This document shows, one piece after another, positions 11,301 to 20,479 of a DNA stretch of 64,000 bases. Origin of the DNA: Omphiscola glabra (taxonomy: Eukaryota > Mollusca > Gastropoda > Lymnaeidae); assembly GCA_964017045.1 (NCBI GenBank), contig OZ024796.1:19305510-19369509 (forward strand). Direction: 5' to 3'. Made by a program: the position numbers and the translations under genes. The notes under the pieces were generated by a model. It was not told where the DNA came from, made no database searches, and saw only the letters and a list, made by a program, of their open reading frames with translations. The stretch's first letter is position 1. Each line of letters opens with the position of its first letter.

Positions 11301-14300
11301 TGCCCTCCTCATGAATTTTGCCCCACTCACTAAATGTGCCCCTCGCGCGGATGTTGCCCCACTAAATGTGCCCATCTCGTCAATGTTGTCCATATAAACG
11401 TGCCCTTCTAGTAAATGTTGCCCTACTAAATGTGCCCTCTATCCTAAATGTTGCCCCACTAAATGTGCCCTTCTCGGGAATGTTACCCATCCATTCAAAA
11501 GCGTTCAATGTTATATAAAATTAAAGTTTAAAGATCTTTAAAAGTAATAATCTTGTTATAAATAGTATATTTTGGCTTGATTATTAAAATGTTATATTGA
11601 TTATACCTGCTTTTTGAATTACCTGTAAAAAAAAATGTTATATTTAAAATTTTAGATTTTTACCTATTAAAAAAATCACTACCCTTGACAGATTGGGAAT
11701 CACTGAACTATAAGGAAGAACAACCATAGTGAAAATTTAAGGGTCATTGATCGGTAAGGAGAAACACCCCGAGTTACAGGTTGGGAATCACTGAACTAAT
11801 AGAGAGAGCACACCCCCCCCCCCCCCCGAGTGACATGTTGGAAATCACTGAACTAATAGGGAGAGCATCCCCCCCACCCCGTTTTTCGAGTGACAGGTTG
11901 AGAATCGCTGATCCACAAGGAAGAACACCAGGCGTGAAATCATTTGTTTAGAAAATGTTCACGAGAGAGAAAAGTCATGCATTTATAATGTGAGGCGCGA
12001 GAGATAGCCAGCGAGAAAACCTCGAGCTTTGCACGTGCATGTGTTTGTATACACGTGATACGGTTCGGGAACAAAACTGCACTCTCTTCTCGGGGGAGGT
12101 AAAATGAAGTGGAGGGCTAACGTACTGACGGAACAGCAAATAGCTCAGTAGACAAGTCAATGGAACAAAACATAGTCGATAAAACACTATCTATTAGAAT
12201 GGTAAATATATTGACAAATAGTTGATAGCAATAATCAAATAAGAAGGTACTTATACTGACACATAGTGTGTTTACAGAAATATTAAAATTAGAATGGTAA
12301 ATATACTGACACTTCGTTGTTCGAAATCAAATTAATTAGTCAGTGGTTGTAGTACTATCAAATTAATTAGGTAGTGAATGCAGTACTGTCAAATTAATTA
12401 AACAGTGGTTGCAGTATACTATCAAATTAATTAGTCAGTGGTTGCAGTACTGTCAAATTAATTAGTCAGTACTAACAAATTAAAAAGTAGACAAAAAAAA
12501 GGACTGTAAAGTGCGAATTTTATGACATATTGGAGGAAGAGTAGGATACAATGACATACTATAACAGGCTAAAAGGAAACTTTTAGTGGGAAATAGGCTA
12601 TTTGACCATCGACTAGACGCTTTGAGCCCAGTTGGCTGACCGTCATTGGGAGATCTTAGACTCGGCTGCCTGTTACTCTCACTCAAAAATGACCACGTGG
12701 TTTATCTATTTCCTACGTCTGAAATCTGCGCCTGTTGCTTCAACAGCCAAAGTAATCTCCACCCACTTTAGCTCTTCATTGTCTGGCACACTGTAGCCTA
12801 TGGCACGTATAGATCTAAGGCTAAATGATTCTAGCTAGACCTGGCAGATAGCCTAGGGAAATTGGAATACTAATAGCACGTGCATATGTAGCAGTGTTCA
12901 AATGAGAATATATCAAAGTAAAACTTCGATGTAAATAATTGGTGCCTGGGGCAAAAGATCATTGGCTTTTTGCCTGGAGTAATTTTTTTCAGTTAACATT
13001 ACAGTATAAATGAATAAAGGCATCGGTTTAAAAAAAATAGCTAACGTAGCAGTAAAAATAGATTATGTTGCTTTAAAATAATAACATATGTTGTTTTCGT
13101 ATGTGCCATCAGCATCCCAACTAAAGTTTGTGACAAATATTTAGGCAATCGTGAATGCGAGTGCAAACATGATTTTAAAACTGTTCATCTCCTTGTAAAG
13201 GATGATATGAAATGATACGTGTCATCGTTAATGTCCACAACGCTCACGCAGAGGCGTAACTGGGTTTTTGACACCCTTGGCTAATTTATTTTTGGCGCCC
13301 TTGATAAATTGACAAGTTTCAGCTTTGCGAGATTTAGCGTCACCCTTTTGAACTGGCGCAAGCCGGCGCCCTTGGCAACTGCCCCAATGCCAAGCCGTTG
13401 TTACGCCACTGCGCTCACGTCATCAAGACACCTGTCAGCAGCGCAACGGCCCATTACATTGAATGAGTGATCAGTGCTGAAGATACATTTGTCTGTTGTT
13501 TTCCGCGCTTGTATTTCCTCATATAATCTTAATGACAAGAAATGTTTGGCAGAATTGCCGTGTGATTGCCATCGGCATCTTTTAAGCTCTGTACCGCTAG
13601 TGAAAGAGTTTAACACCGAATCAGTCATGTTTTCTCCAGGTATATAATTCCATTAATACCAAGAGCCGTCTCGTGACCTCTGAGACCCGTGTCACTATTC
13701 GATTTTTGTTATTGAGCTAATCAATAAAATATAAAGTATTTTCTTTTAATATTTTCCACATCACACACGGGGTTCCCTTAAATATCCGAGGCCCATGCAG
13801 CTTCAGGGGTTACAGTGGCCACGCGACGGTTCTGTTAATATCACCGCAGTGATCCTTATTTTGTTTAACCTAAATCATTTGTGAAACATTTTGTAAAATG
13901 TGGCTCCTCATTTTGAGGCCCGTTAAATGTCGGAGGCTTTTGATGATGGGGGCCCTAGATGTTGGAGGCCCTAGATGTTTGAGGCCCTAGATGTTGGAGG
14001 CCCTAGATGTTGGAGGCCCTAGATGTTAGAGGCCCTAGATGTTGGATCCCTTAGATGTTGGAGGCCCTAGATGTTTTAAGCCCTGGAAGTTGGTGGCAGT
14101 GTTTTTCTTTCAGACAAATTCTTCTTGGGGGTGGGGGTGGAGCATTTAAGACGTTTGGATGCATGGGCAGTGCCAGTGGCGTAGAAGGGAGGGGCGGATG
14201 GGGGACATTTTCAGACAACGGCAGAGTTTGTATTGTGGAATAGAACGGAAAAAAATCTTCGCCCACCCAGAGTAGCACAGGACTAGTTACGCCACTACGC

Positions 14301-17300
14301 ACCAAAATTGGGGACCCTCCCGAGAGAAAATTTTCAACTATTTCAAAACTCAGACGTGCATTTTGGAAAATACCCCAATTCAATGTTTCTATTAGACAAC
14401 GTGAGCGGGGGAAAGGATCATTCAAGCTTTCGAGGTGGTGGCGGTAGGGGCATTTATCAGCATGCTAATTAGGCATTATGACGTTCAGTGCCTGCACAAA
14501 CTGAATTTACTCTATGCTTTTGCCGCGCTTATAGATACACCCCAGTACATTCACATTGATCGGCGTGAGGACATGGGAAAGCGGAGTTTGGGCGCGCTGA
14601 AGACTCTCGAGTCATTTACCCCCTCCCCCAGAAAATGTTTAATGCAAGAATGTAATTATACCTGAAGTTAGTTTTGCATCATAATACACGTAATCGGAGA
14701 GCACGAGGCGAGATCCTGGTTTAAAAAAATTAGGTGTAACTTGACCTAAGAGCTAACATATGGGCCTTGCAACCTTTTTAGCTGCAGGACGCCTTGGATA
14801 TTTGGATACTAAGCGTCAGTTCACACGATCAAATTTCGCGTCACATTGTTGTATGAACGCACTATTTTGTGCGTGGTTTCTTTTTTGGGGGGGAATTTGA
14901 TCAAATAGTAATTTGAAAGTTGTGACAAGGCTTCATACACGAATTGCATCAAATGCTTGAAGGAAAATTTGATCGTATGAACCGACCCTTAGGCACTCAA
15001 AGTTGTGATGTGGACACTTTTTTAAAGTATTAACTTTGAACGCGGGGGGGGGGGGGGGGGGAGGGGGAGAATAAAAAATTAATAAGGGCCTCGAAAAGTC
15101 AACTGACAGACAGTTCTGCTACTAAAAAATTATTTAAAAAAATTTAAAATCAAACTATTTTGTGTGTGGTTAATTTGCTGAAGAAATAAATGCATTTAAA
15201 GAACAAAAACATTGCGTCTAAAAAAAAAGTGGTAACGATCATAAAAATTACTACCAGCATCGTTGAACTCACTACCAGCATCGTTGAACTCACTACCAGC
15301 ATCGTTGAACTCACTACCAGCATCGTTGAACTCACTACCAGCATCGTTGAACTCACTACCAGCATCGTTGAACTCACTACCAGCATCGTTGAACTCACTA
15401 CCAGCATCGTTAAACTCACTACCAGCATCGTTGAACTCACTACCAGCATCGTTGAACTCACTACCAGCATCGTTGAACTCACTACCAGCATCGTTTGACA
15501 AGTTGAACTCACTACCAGCATCGTTGAACTCACTACCAGCATCGTTGAACTCACTACCAGCATCGTTTTACAAGTTGAACTCACTACCAGCATCGTTTGA
15601 CAAGTTGAACTCACTACCAGCATCGTTGAACTCACTACCAGCATCGTTTTACAAGTTGAACTCACTACCAGCATCGCTTGACAAGTTGAACTCACTACCA
15701 GCATCGTTTGACAAGTTGAACTCACTACCAGCATCGTTGAACTCACTACCAGCATCGTTTGACAAGTTGAACTCACTACCAGCATCGTTGAACTCACTAC
15801 CAGCATCGTTGAACTCACTACCAGCATCGTTTGACAAGTTGAACTCACTACCAGCATCGTTGAACTCACTACCAGCATCGTTGAACTCACTACCAGCATC
15901 GTTTGACAAGTTGAACTCACTACCAGCATCGTTTGACAAGTTGAACTCACTACCAGCATCGTTTGACAAGTTGAAATCACTACCAGCATCGTTGAACTCA
16001 CTACCAGCATCGTTTGACAAGTTGAACTCACTACCAGCATCGCTTGACAAGTTGAACTCACTACCAGCATCGTTGAACTCACTACCAGCATCGTTTGACA
16101 AGTTGAACTCACTACCAGCATCGTTTGACAAGTTGAACTCACTACCAGCATCGTTTGACAAGTTGAACTCACTACCAGCATCGTTTTACAAGTTGAACTC
16201 ACTACCAGCATCGTTTGACAAGTTGAACGCGAATGGAAACAAAATGAACTTACGGACGAAAATGACCTTTACTAAATATTTCCTATTATTACCAGAGTCA
16301 AAGCGAAAAAAAATAAATACTGTTTTTTAAAATTTAATTTCTTATTACATACAAGGGAAATCGTATTGTTAAACAAGTTAACATTTCTCATTGTTTAATT
16401 GAATGAAATATTTATTTGGAATTTTAAACTGTAATAACTTTTGTCAGACAAACTACAAATTACCTCTTTGATCTAATTACCTCTTTGATCTAATTACCTC
16501 TTTGATATAATTACCTCTTTGATCTAAATACCTCTTTGATCTAATTACCTCTTTGATCTAATTACCTCTTTGATCTAATTACCTCTTTGATCTAATTACC
16601 TCTTTGATCTAATTACCTCTTTGATCTAAATACCTCTTTGACCTACTTTAACACATTATTTAAACCAAATCATAGAATTTATTTTAAAATTGACCATTTA
16701 AAAAAGAAAAAAAACGGAATTCTAAAACTTGAACATCAAAAAATGGACTGAGCTTGATAAACTAAATGCTAGTTAACAAAATCTTTGTTCTTAGTTTTAT
16801 ACCGGATTCTCACAAAAAAAAATATAATTTAAAAAATGCATGCAAATAAGTAGGTGATGCAGATTGTTTATTTTTCTGCTATATATACATATATATATAC
16901 ACAAACTAATATTTAAAATTCTTATATGTTATTCGGGAAACTTTGTCACATTTGATGGATTTGCACCGTTTATGTGCGCCCGTTAAAATTCTTAATTTCT
17001 GTATCTCTCTCTTATTTTTTAATTATCAGTTTCTTAAAGTTTTCATTTTTATCTCAACATTGATTTAAGAACTGTTAATATTATGTTAATAACTATATTT
17101 TTGAATTATATTTCCAAATTTTAAAATCAAAGATTTTTTTGATGAAATATATTTTGTAAAAAGATGGCCAATGTTTGAAGAGCCGATTACAGCATAAAGG
17201 TAATTATAATCATTGCATATATGTTAAAATTTCCAGGCTACCAATAATATTTTACTGTTACATTTAGAATCAATCATAAAGTCAACGATGCAGAATTCAG

Positions 17301-20060
17301 GTGTATTACAACAGCAAACTGCTGTTTCAATTTAGTTAAATTTACATAGTCCTACTTTCATCAAGTCATACTTTTATAAAGTCCAACCTTTATCAAGTCC
17401 TACTTTTATCAGTCCCACTTTCATAAAGTCCTACTTTCATCAAGTCCTACTTTCATCAAGTCCTACTTTTATCAGTCCTACTTTCATAAAATCCTACTTT
17501 CATCAAGTCCTACTTTCATAAAGTCCTACTTGCATCACGTCCTACTTGCATCAAGTCCTACTTTTATATATGAACCAGCAAGATGTAACACTTAAACTGA
17601 CCAGCTATGCGACACATAAACTGACCCTCAAAATGTGACACATAAACTAACCAGCAAAATGCGACACATAAAACTGACCATCAAAATGTGACACATAAAC
17701 TGACCAGCAAAATGCGACACATAAACTGACCATCAAAATGTGACACGTACACTGACCATCAAAATGTGACGCGTACACTGACCATCAAATGTGACACATA
17801 AACTGACCCGAAAAATGTGACACATAAACTGACCATCCAATTGTAATAATGAAACTGACCAGGTTGAGAGGATGAATAAATCCTGCTGACGTCATACTTT
17901 CCTCGTGGTCGAGGATTTGCTTCAGGTGTGCGATGTAGCTGGAGGCCAGCCGTAAGGTGTCCAGCTTGGACAGCTTGGTGTCTGGAGGGACCCATGGGAG
18001 GGTTGTCTGTGGACAACAGAATAAACCTCCGGTAACAATAAATGGAAAACAGGATAACATTTACGCTTATCTCAGGATTCCGGTAATGATCCCGGAATCA
18101 AATAAATTAATACGTTATTTGGTATAAACTGAATTTAAATAAAACAAATGTTTTTTATTTTAATAATAGCTTAATATCGTTGCTGTCTATCAGGGCCTGC
18201 CTTAGGCCATTGCAACATATGCGGCCGCAATGGGCCCTGCCTTTCATAGGCCCCGCCCCGAATTTATTCTCTAATACAAAATCTTAATTTTCACTTATTA
18301 TCCTTATTCCTACCCAGAAAGGGCCCCGCGCAACCCGTTTTGCATAGGGCCCCGCAATTGTTAGGGCCGGCCCTGCTGTCTATTATCCAATGTTAAGGTT
18401 AGTCGAGAGGTGGTCACTAGCTACTATACAGTTTCTTCATAACTACTAGCTTAGTACAGCAATAGATACTTAGCTAATGGTATAAGGCTTGTTTAGCCAA
18501 TTTCGGATATGAACGCCTTTTAACTCCCCCCACCCCCAACACATACACAGCTTTGCATTTTATTTGAGTTTTGAATTCTTGACATTCGAACTATTTACAA
18601 AGCATTTATGTTTTGATATCTCAAGTGATTGGTTGCGAATAAAAAATTAGTCAATATTTCAAAGAACTCTATGCTTATGTAATACATCTGTGATGATTTA
18701 TGAACTTACAAATTGTACACCTTATAAAGGTAGTTGGGCCCCTTGAACATGAACTGCCTGTTAGAATCAAGTTAATAAAGCAGAGGTTCACAACCCATTT
18801 AACGTGACATCAAATAGAGTCTGCGGGGGAGGGGATTTCTGTCTATTCTACGACAGAAACAGTCAAGTGACAGAAACAGTCAAGTGACAGAAACTGTCAA
18901 GTGATAGAAACAGTCAACTGACATAAACAGTCAACTGACAGAAACAGTCAAGTGACAGAAACAGTAAACTGACAGAAACAGTCAACTGACGGAAACAGTC
19001 AAGTGACAGAAACAGTCAACTGACCGAAATATTGTTTTGTAAACATTCTTAATGTTTGAGTTATACAATATTATACATGGCATTAAATATTTTATTTATT
19101 AAAACTACATTATGCCGTATGTTTAATTTTATGTATTTTTCATGTGGGCTCTACAGACGTTAACTCGTCTGTTTTTCTTGTCTTGGCGTCTAAAGACTTT
19201 TTGTGACAATCAGTCACAATTTATGCCAATCTGTGACAATTCGTGACATTCTGTGACTTGCTATAATTGAAAAAAATTGTTTTCTCAAAGAGATTTCTCC
19301 AATGAGATTTCTTCAATGAGATTTCTCCAATGAAATTTCTCCAATGAAATTAAATATGGACCGACTTCCCTCTTGATTAATTTAAATACTTACTTAAAGG
19401 TTTACCTGTTCAATTACATGGTGTTATTAATATATCAATTTAGTAAATTCATCACATGATATATCTGAATATCATTTCAGTAATTTCATTACAGATACAT
19501 CTAGTTTATCAAAGATTTTTTTTTTGTATTTAGGCCTCCCTTCCATATTATTTAAAGTTACATGTAATATTACATGTTATTTTACAAACCTTTCAGTAAT
19601 CTTACACTTTGTTTACAACCTATAATTAATCGTAAACATTATTTTAAAATCTACCATTAATCTTTCATTTTATTTTACAAACCTACCTTTAATTATGGAG
19701 AAAGCTTTGCTCAGAACTCTCTTATGTTACAATTTACAATCTACCAAGCTGACCATTAGCCTGGAGAAAGCATTGCTAAGAACTTTCATATATTACAACT
19801 TACATTTAACCTGGAGAAAGCATTGCTAAGAACTTTCATATATTACAACTTACATTTAACCTGGAGAAAGCTTTGCTGAGAACTCTCATATATTAAAACC
19901 TACCCACCTACCTTTAACCTAGAGAAAGCTTTACTGAGAACTCTCATCCTGGATCTCTCTCTGGCGTTTGCTGCATTTCTCTGTTGAGGTTTGTGAATTT
20001 TCCCCTCCGCCAAATCTCTCTCCATTTCCTCTTTTCTCTTCCTTGGCATCCTCTCTTTGG
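8217..20060 (-). CDS. TCF21: TCF21/musculin-family bHLH transcription factor (three exons, 5' end missing)
   Basis: Joined minus-strand exons 20060..19912, 18006..17860 and 8390..8217 encode about 155 residues. They give a Lys/Arg-rich lead, the basic region [14 protein letters not shown] with the E-box-contacting NARER motif, helix 1 LSKAFSRLK, loop [11 protein letters not shown], helix 2 [21 protein letters not shown], then FIHPLNL|TWPF and a Ser-rich tail to a stop. The order and wording match vertebrate TCF21 and musculin, nuclear class II bHLH factors that pair with E-proteins and act in mesoderm and muscle development; Drosophila HLH54F is the invertebrate counterpart. Both introns are phase 0 with GT..AG ends. 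Exon A probably begins at an acceptor, because TGA lies in frame just upstream, so one or more 5' exons are missing. TCF21 versus musculin cannot be decided; invertebrates may have a single pre-duplication gene. Confidence 0.93.
8475..8965. repeat. Minisatellite, 36-38-bp unit, in the intron
   Basis: About 13 copies with core cacattgcatgatctaatat. The right-hand end decays into an attgatttcaaattgcat variant. It starts about 85 bp from the acceptor of the terminal exon and does not include it. Confidence 0.95.
9217..9236. other. Poly(G) tract
   Basis: A run of 13 or so G followed by agtggggggaagtgg, in the intron of the TCF21-like gene. Confidence 0.9.
9375..9490. repeat. Minisatellite, 17-bp unit
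   Basis: Seven copies of aggttctgatatacagg, with tagagg and catgagg variants. Confidence 0.95.
9533..9775. repeat. Minisatellite, about 46-60-bp compound unit
   Basis: Five copies with core tgatattttgtctggtacac alternating with tctattattactctgataca. Minus-strand ORFs here are repeat-derived. Confidence 0.92.
10430..10690 (+). repeat. Dispersed repeat family B, copy 1
   Basis: Shares long blocks with the minus strand of 53087..53410: cagcaaatcg, tctccacg, ggataaccca, gtggatgatacagctt, gtcgcagga, gggactccatctccgg and acccggggtgct. The similarity is imperfect with indels. The 121-codon ORF at 10485 is not conserved in frame between the copies, so I treat it as repeat DNA. It could be a SINE or part of a larger element; I do not see clear tRNA A and B boxes. 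Confidence 0.75.
10908..11040. repeat. 36-bp repeat carrying CACGTG E-boxes
   Basis: Four copies with core tatcacgtgacacttct. Each unit holds TCACGTGA, a palindromic E-box of the type bound by MITF/TFE and USF factors. The array lies in an intron of a bHLH gene. TCF21-type dimers typically prefer CANNTG with other centres, so self-regulation is not implied. Confidence 0.93.
11100..11240. repeat. Degenerate AT-rich repeat around caaatatttgat
   Basis: Four copies of the palindrome-like caaatatttgatctct at irregular spacing. Confidence 0.75.
11267..11490. repeat. Degenerate minisatellite, about 36 bp
   Basis: Six copies with core ccccactaaatgtgccc, each separated by a variable ctcNtNaatgttg link. 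Confidence 0.88.
11690..11935. repeat. Tandem repeat, about 80-bp unit with poly(C)
   Basis: Three to four copies with core ggttgggaatcactgaacta followed by a C run (longest 11813..11827). The word resembles the gttgagaaccgctg ends of hAT-like elements elsewhere in the window, so the array may have grown from a transposon end. Confidence 0.8.
12328..12480. repeat. Minisatellite, about 31-bp unit
   Basis: Five copies with core tcaaattaattagtcagtgg. A looser aatggtaaatatactgacac repeat precedes it at 12196..12310. Confidence 0.9.
13249..13411. mobile_element. hAT-type MITE with a perfect 8-bp target duplication
   Basis: A 163-bp element beginning CAGAGGCGTAAC and ending GTTACGCCACTG, so the terminal inverted repeats match with one mismatch. 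It is flanked on both sides by cgctcacg (13241..13248 and 13412..13419). Eight-bp duplications and CA..TG ends are typical of the hAT superfamily. The body is too short for a transposase. Confidence 0.92.
13936..14085. repeat. Minisatellite, 16-bp unit
   Basis: About nine copies of ggaggccctagatgtt; the first and last copies are the most diverged. Confidence 0.94.
14170..14297. mobile_element. Probable hAT-type MITE relic
   Basis: Begins CAGTGGCGTAG and ends GTTACGCCACT, facing each other like the element at 13249. No target duplication can be made out, so the ends may be eroded or mispaired. Confidence 0.5.
14812..14989. mobile_element. MITE with about 25-bp inverted ends and TA flanks
   Basis: The left end AGCGTCAGTTCACACGATC pairs with the right end read in reverse, AGGGTCGGTTCATACGATC, and the match continues through aaattt. 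TA lies directly outside each end (14810..14811 and 14990..14991). No coding capacity. A half copy of the same end is at 21027..21052. Confidence 0.78.
15043..15066. other. Poly(G) tract
   Basis: About 19 consecutive G, then agggggaga. Together with the nearby A/T-rich flank it marks the edge of the large 21/30-bp array that follows. Confidence 0.95.
15249..16226. repeat. Large 21/30-bp minisatellite in the intron
   Basis: About 980 bp made of two related units: a 21-mer with core accagcatcgttgaactcac and a 30-mer in which tttgacaag (sometimes tttacaag or cttgacaag) is inserted after accagcatcg. The first dozen units are almost pure 21-mers; beyond 15490 the two types are mixed irregularly. 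Both lengths are multiples of three, so 353- and 355-codon ORFs run through on opposite strands. These cross a spliced intron and have no other support as genes. Confidence 0.97.
16461..16645. repeat. Minisatellite, 17-bp unit
   Basis: Eleven copies of taattacctctttgatc, with a few aaatacctc variants. Confidence 0.96.
17349..17570. repeat. Minisatellite, 16-bp unit
   Basis: About 14 copies of aagtcctactttcatc with shortened forms (ttttatcagtcc). It lies directly beside the donor-phased array at 17590. Confidence 0.94.
17590..17859 (-). repeat. 26-bp array phased on the exon B splice donor
   Basis: Read on the minus strand, the intron starts GTCAGTTTCATT and then repeats GTCAGTTTATGTGTCACAT every 24-27 bp, ten more times, with GTTAGT in one copy. 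Three copies are preceded by CTG exactly as the real donor is (CTG|GTCAGT). The repeat phase therefore coincides with the exon/intron junction, and the array looks like a tandem amplification of the first bases of the intron. Confidence 0.93.
17860..18006 (-). CDS. TCF21: Middle exon (B) of the TCF21-like gene: loop, helix 2, post-bHLH
   Basis: Acceptor TGTCCACAG is followed by 49 codons: [49 protein letters not shown]. The bHLH part is nearly identical to vertebrate TCF21; the following [11 protein letters not shown] differs, and IHPLNL is conserved again. The donor is CTG|GTCAGT: +3 is C, which is unusual, but AGT at +4 to +6 fits. The intron immediately turns into a tandem array of the donor sequence. 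Confidence 0.95.
18191..18375. mobile_element. hAT-type MITE with a perfect 8-bp target duplication
   Basis: A 185-bp element starting CAGGGCCTGCCTTAGGCC and ending AGGGCCGGCCCTG, with inverted ends of about 16 bp. It is flanked by ctgtctat at 18183..18190 and 18376..18383. It sits in the small intron of the TCF21-like gene. Internal ggccccgc/gggccc words make it much more GC-rich than its surroundings. Confidence 0.92.
18851..19026. repeat. Minisatellite, 17-bp unit
   Basis: Eleven copies of gacagaaacagtcaagt, with caact and tgata variants. Confidence 0.95.
19285..19350. repeat. Short tandem repeat, 14-15 bp
   Basis: Five copies of gagatttctccaat, just after a small ctgtgacaatNNgt repeat at 19200..19255. 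Confidence 0.88.
19686..19889 (-). repeat. Four tandem copies of the exon A 3' end plus splice donor
   Basis: The minus strand downstream of exon A repeats the coding end of that exon. 19854..19889 gives [12 protein letters not shown] then GTAAGT. 19804..19839 gives [12 protein letters not shown] then GTAAGT. 19754..19789 gives [12 protein letters not shown] then GTCAGC. About 19687..19723 gives RVLSKAFS, then a 2-base insertion, then AAAG and GTAGGT. Spacing is 50-65 bp. Reading on from exon A meets TAG within four codons of its donor, so these are intronic copies and not extra coding sequence under the main splice form. Confidence 0.92.
19912..20060 (-). CDS. TCF21: Exon A of the TCF21-like gene: basic region and helix 1
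   Basis: Encodes (G/A)[39 protein letters not shown] and [10 protein letters not shown]. The final AAG abuts GTAGGTGGG, a good donor, and phase 0 joins exactly to TTLPW of exon B. On the 5' side a TGA is in frame about 20 nt above, and TTTATTTTATTGGGAG is a plausible acceptor, so the exon probably begins CC AAA GAG with one base supplied by an earlier exon. The in-frame ATG in ERMPRKRK could be a start only if the protein lacked the usual acidic N-terminus. Confidence 0.92.
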
Positions 20061-20196
20061 CTCCCAATAAAATAAATGTTCAATTTTATTCAACTTAATT
20101 CACATTGATTGAATGAAGCCTTTGATAAATTCCAAGAACTGTAGAAAAAAAAGACGTTTATTGCACTGTCACAGATTGGTCTGGATCATGTCTGTT
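20061..20196. other. Short unique stretch upstream of exon A
   Basis: AT-rich sequence containing the inferred acceptor of exon A at its left edge. Confidence 0.5.
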
Positions 20197-20330
20197 GGTG
20201 ACTGCTAATCTCAGAGTCAGTTCAGGTTAGTGACCCCTTATATCAGAGTCAGGGATGTAAGTGACCGCTTATATCAGAGTCAGGGATGTTATCGACCGCT
20301 TATGTCACAGTCAGGTCTGTTAGTTACTTG
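20197..20330. repeat. Tandem repeat, about 30 bp
   Basis: Four copies with core ttatatcagagtcaggga; the last is diverged (ttatgtcacagtcagg). Confidence 0.88.
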
Positions 20331-20361
20331 CATTAAATCACTTGCGCAACGTCATGGCACA

Positions 20362-20463
20362 CTATTTCAGCACATCCCCTCCAACCAGCATCCTCATCCT
20401 GACAAAACACTATTTCAGCACATCCCCTCCAACCAGCATCCTCATCCTGACATAACACTATTT
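20362..20463. repeat. 48-bp tandem duplication
   Basis: Two nearly identical copies with core cacatcccctccaaccagca. Confidence 0.93.
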
Positions 20464-20479
20464 CCACTCTATTGTTGTT

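Larger units (their letters stand above)
8391..17859 (-). other. Intron between exons B and C of the TCF21-like gene
   Basis: A 9,469-bp intron bounded by GTCAGT (donor) and CTACAG (acceptor), inferred from TCF21 homology on both sides. It is filled mostly with independent tandem arrays, plus the MITEs at 13249 and 14812 and a candidate at 14170, and one copy of a dispersed repeat at 10430. Between these lie AT-rich stretches with no coding signal: 8966..9374, 9776..10429, 11936..12327, 12481..13240, 13420..13935, 14298..14811 and 16646..17348. Confidence 0.85.
18007..19911 (-). other. Intron between exons A and B of the TCF21-like gene
   Basis: A 1,905-bp phase-0 intron with donor AAG|GTAGGT and acceptor CCACAG. 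It contains the exon A duplications (19686..19889), an hAT MITE (18191), a 17-bp array (18851) and a short repeat (19285). The parts at 18376..18850 and 19351..19685 are AT-rich, with nothing else supported. Confidence 0.88.

Noticed and set aside
15150..16330. 353- and 355-codon ORFs on opposite strands
   Set aside because: Both are translations of the 21/30-bp minisatellite, whose unit lengths are multiples of three; they lie inside an intron.
17759..18060. Extension of the bHLH ORF beyond IHPLNL and before TTLPW
   Set aside because: Upstream residues come from intron read-through before a clear CCACAG acceptor. Downstream residues are encoded by the donor-phased tandem array, and TWPF occurs in a separate exon.
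19686..19889. Extra coding exons or a second bHLH gene from the [11 protein letters not shown] copies
   Set aside because: Only helix 1 is present; the basic region, loop and helix 2 are absent. The copies are closely spaced and separated by AT-rich spacers with stops, so they are duplications and not exons.
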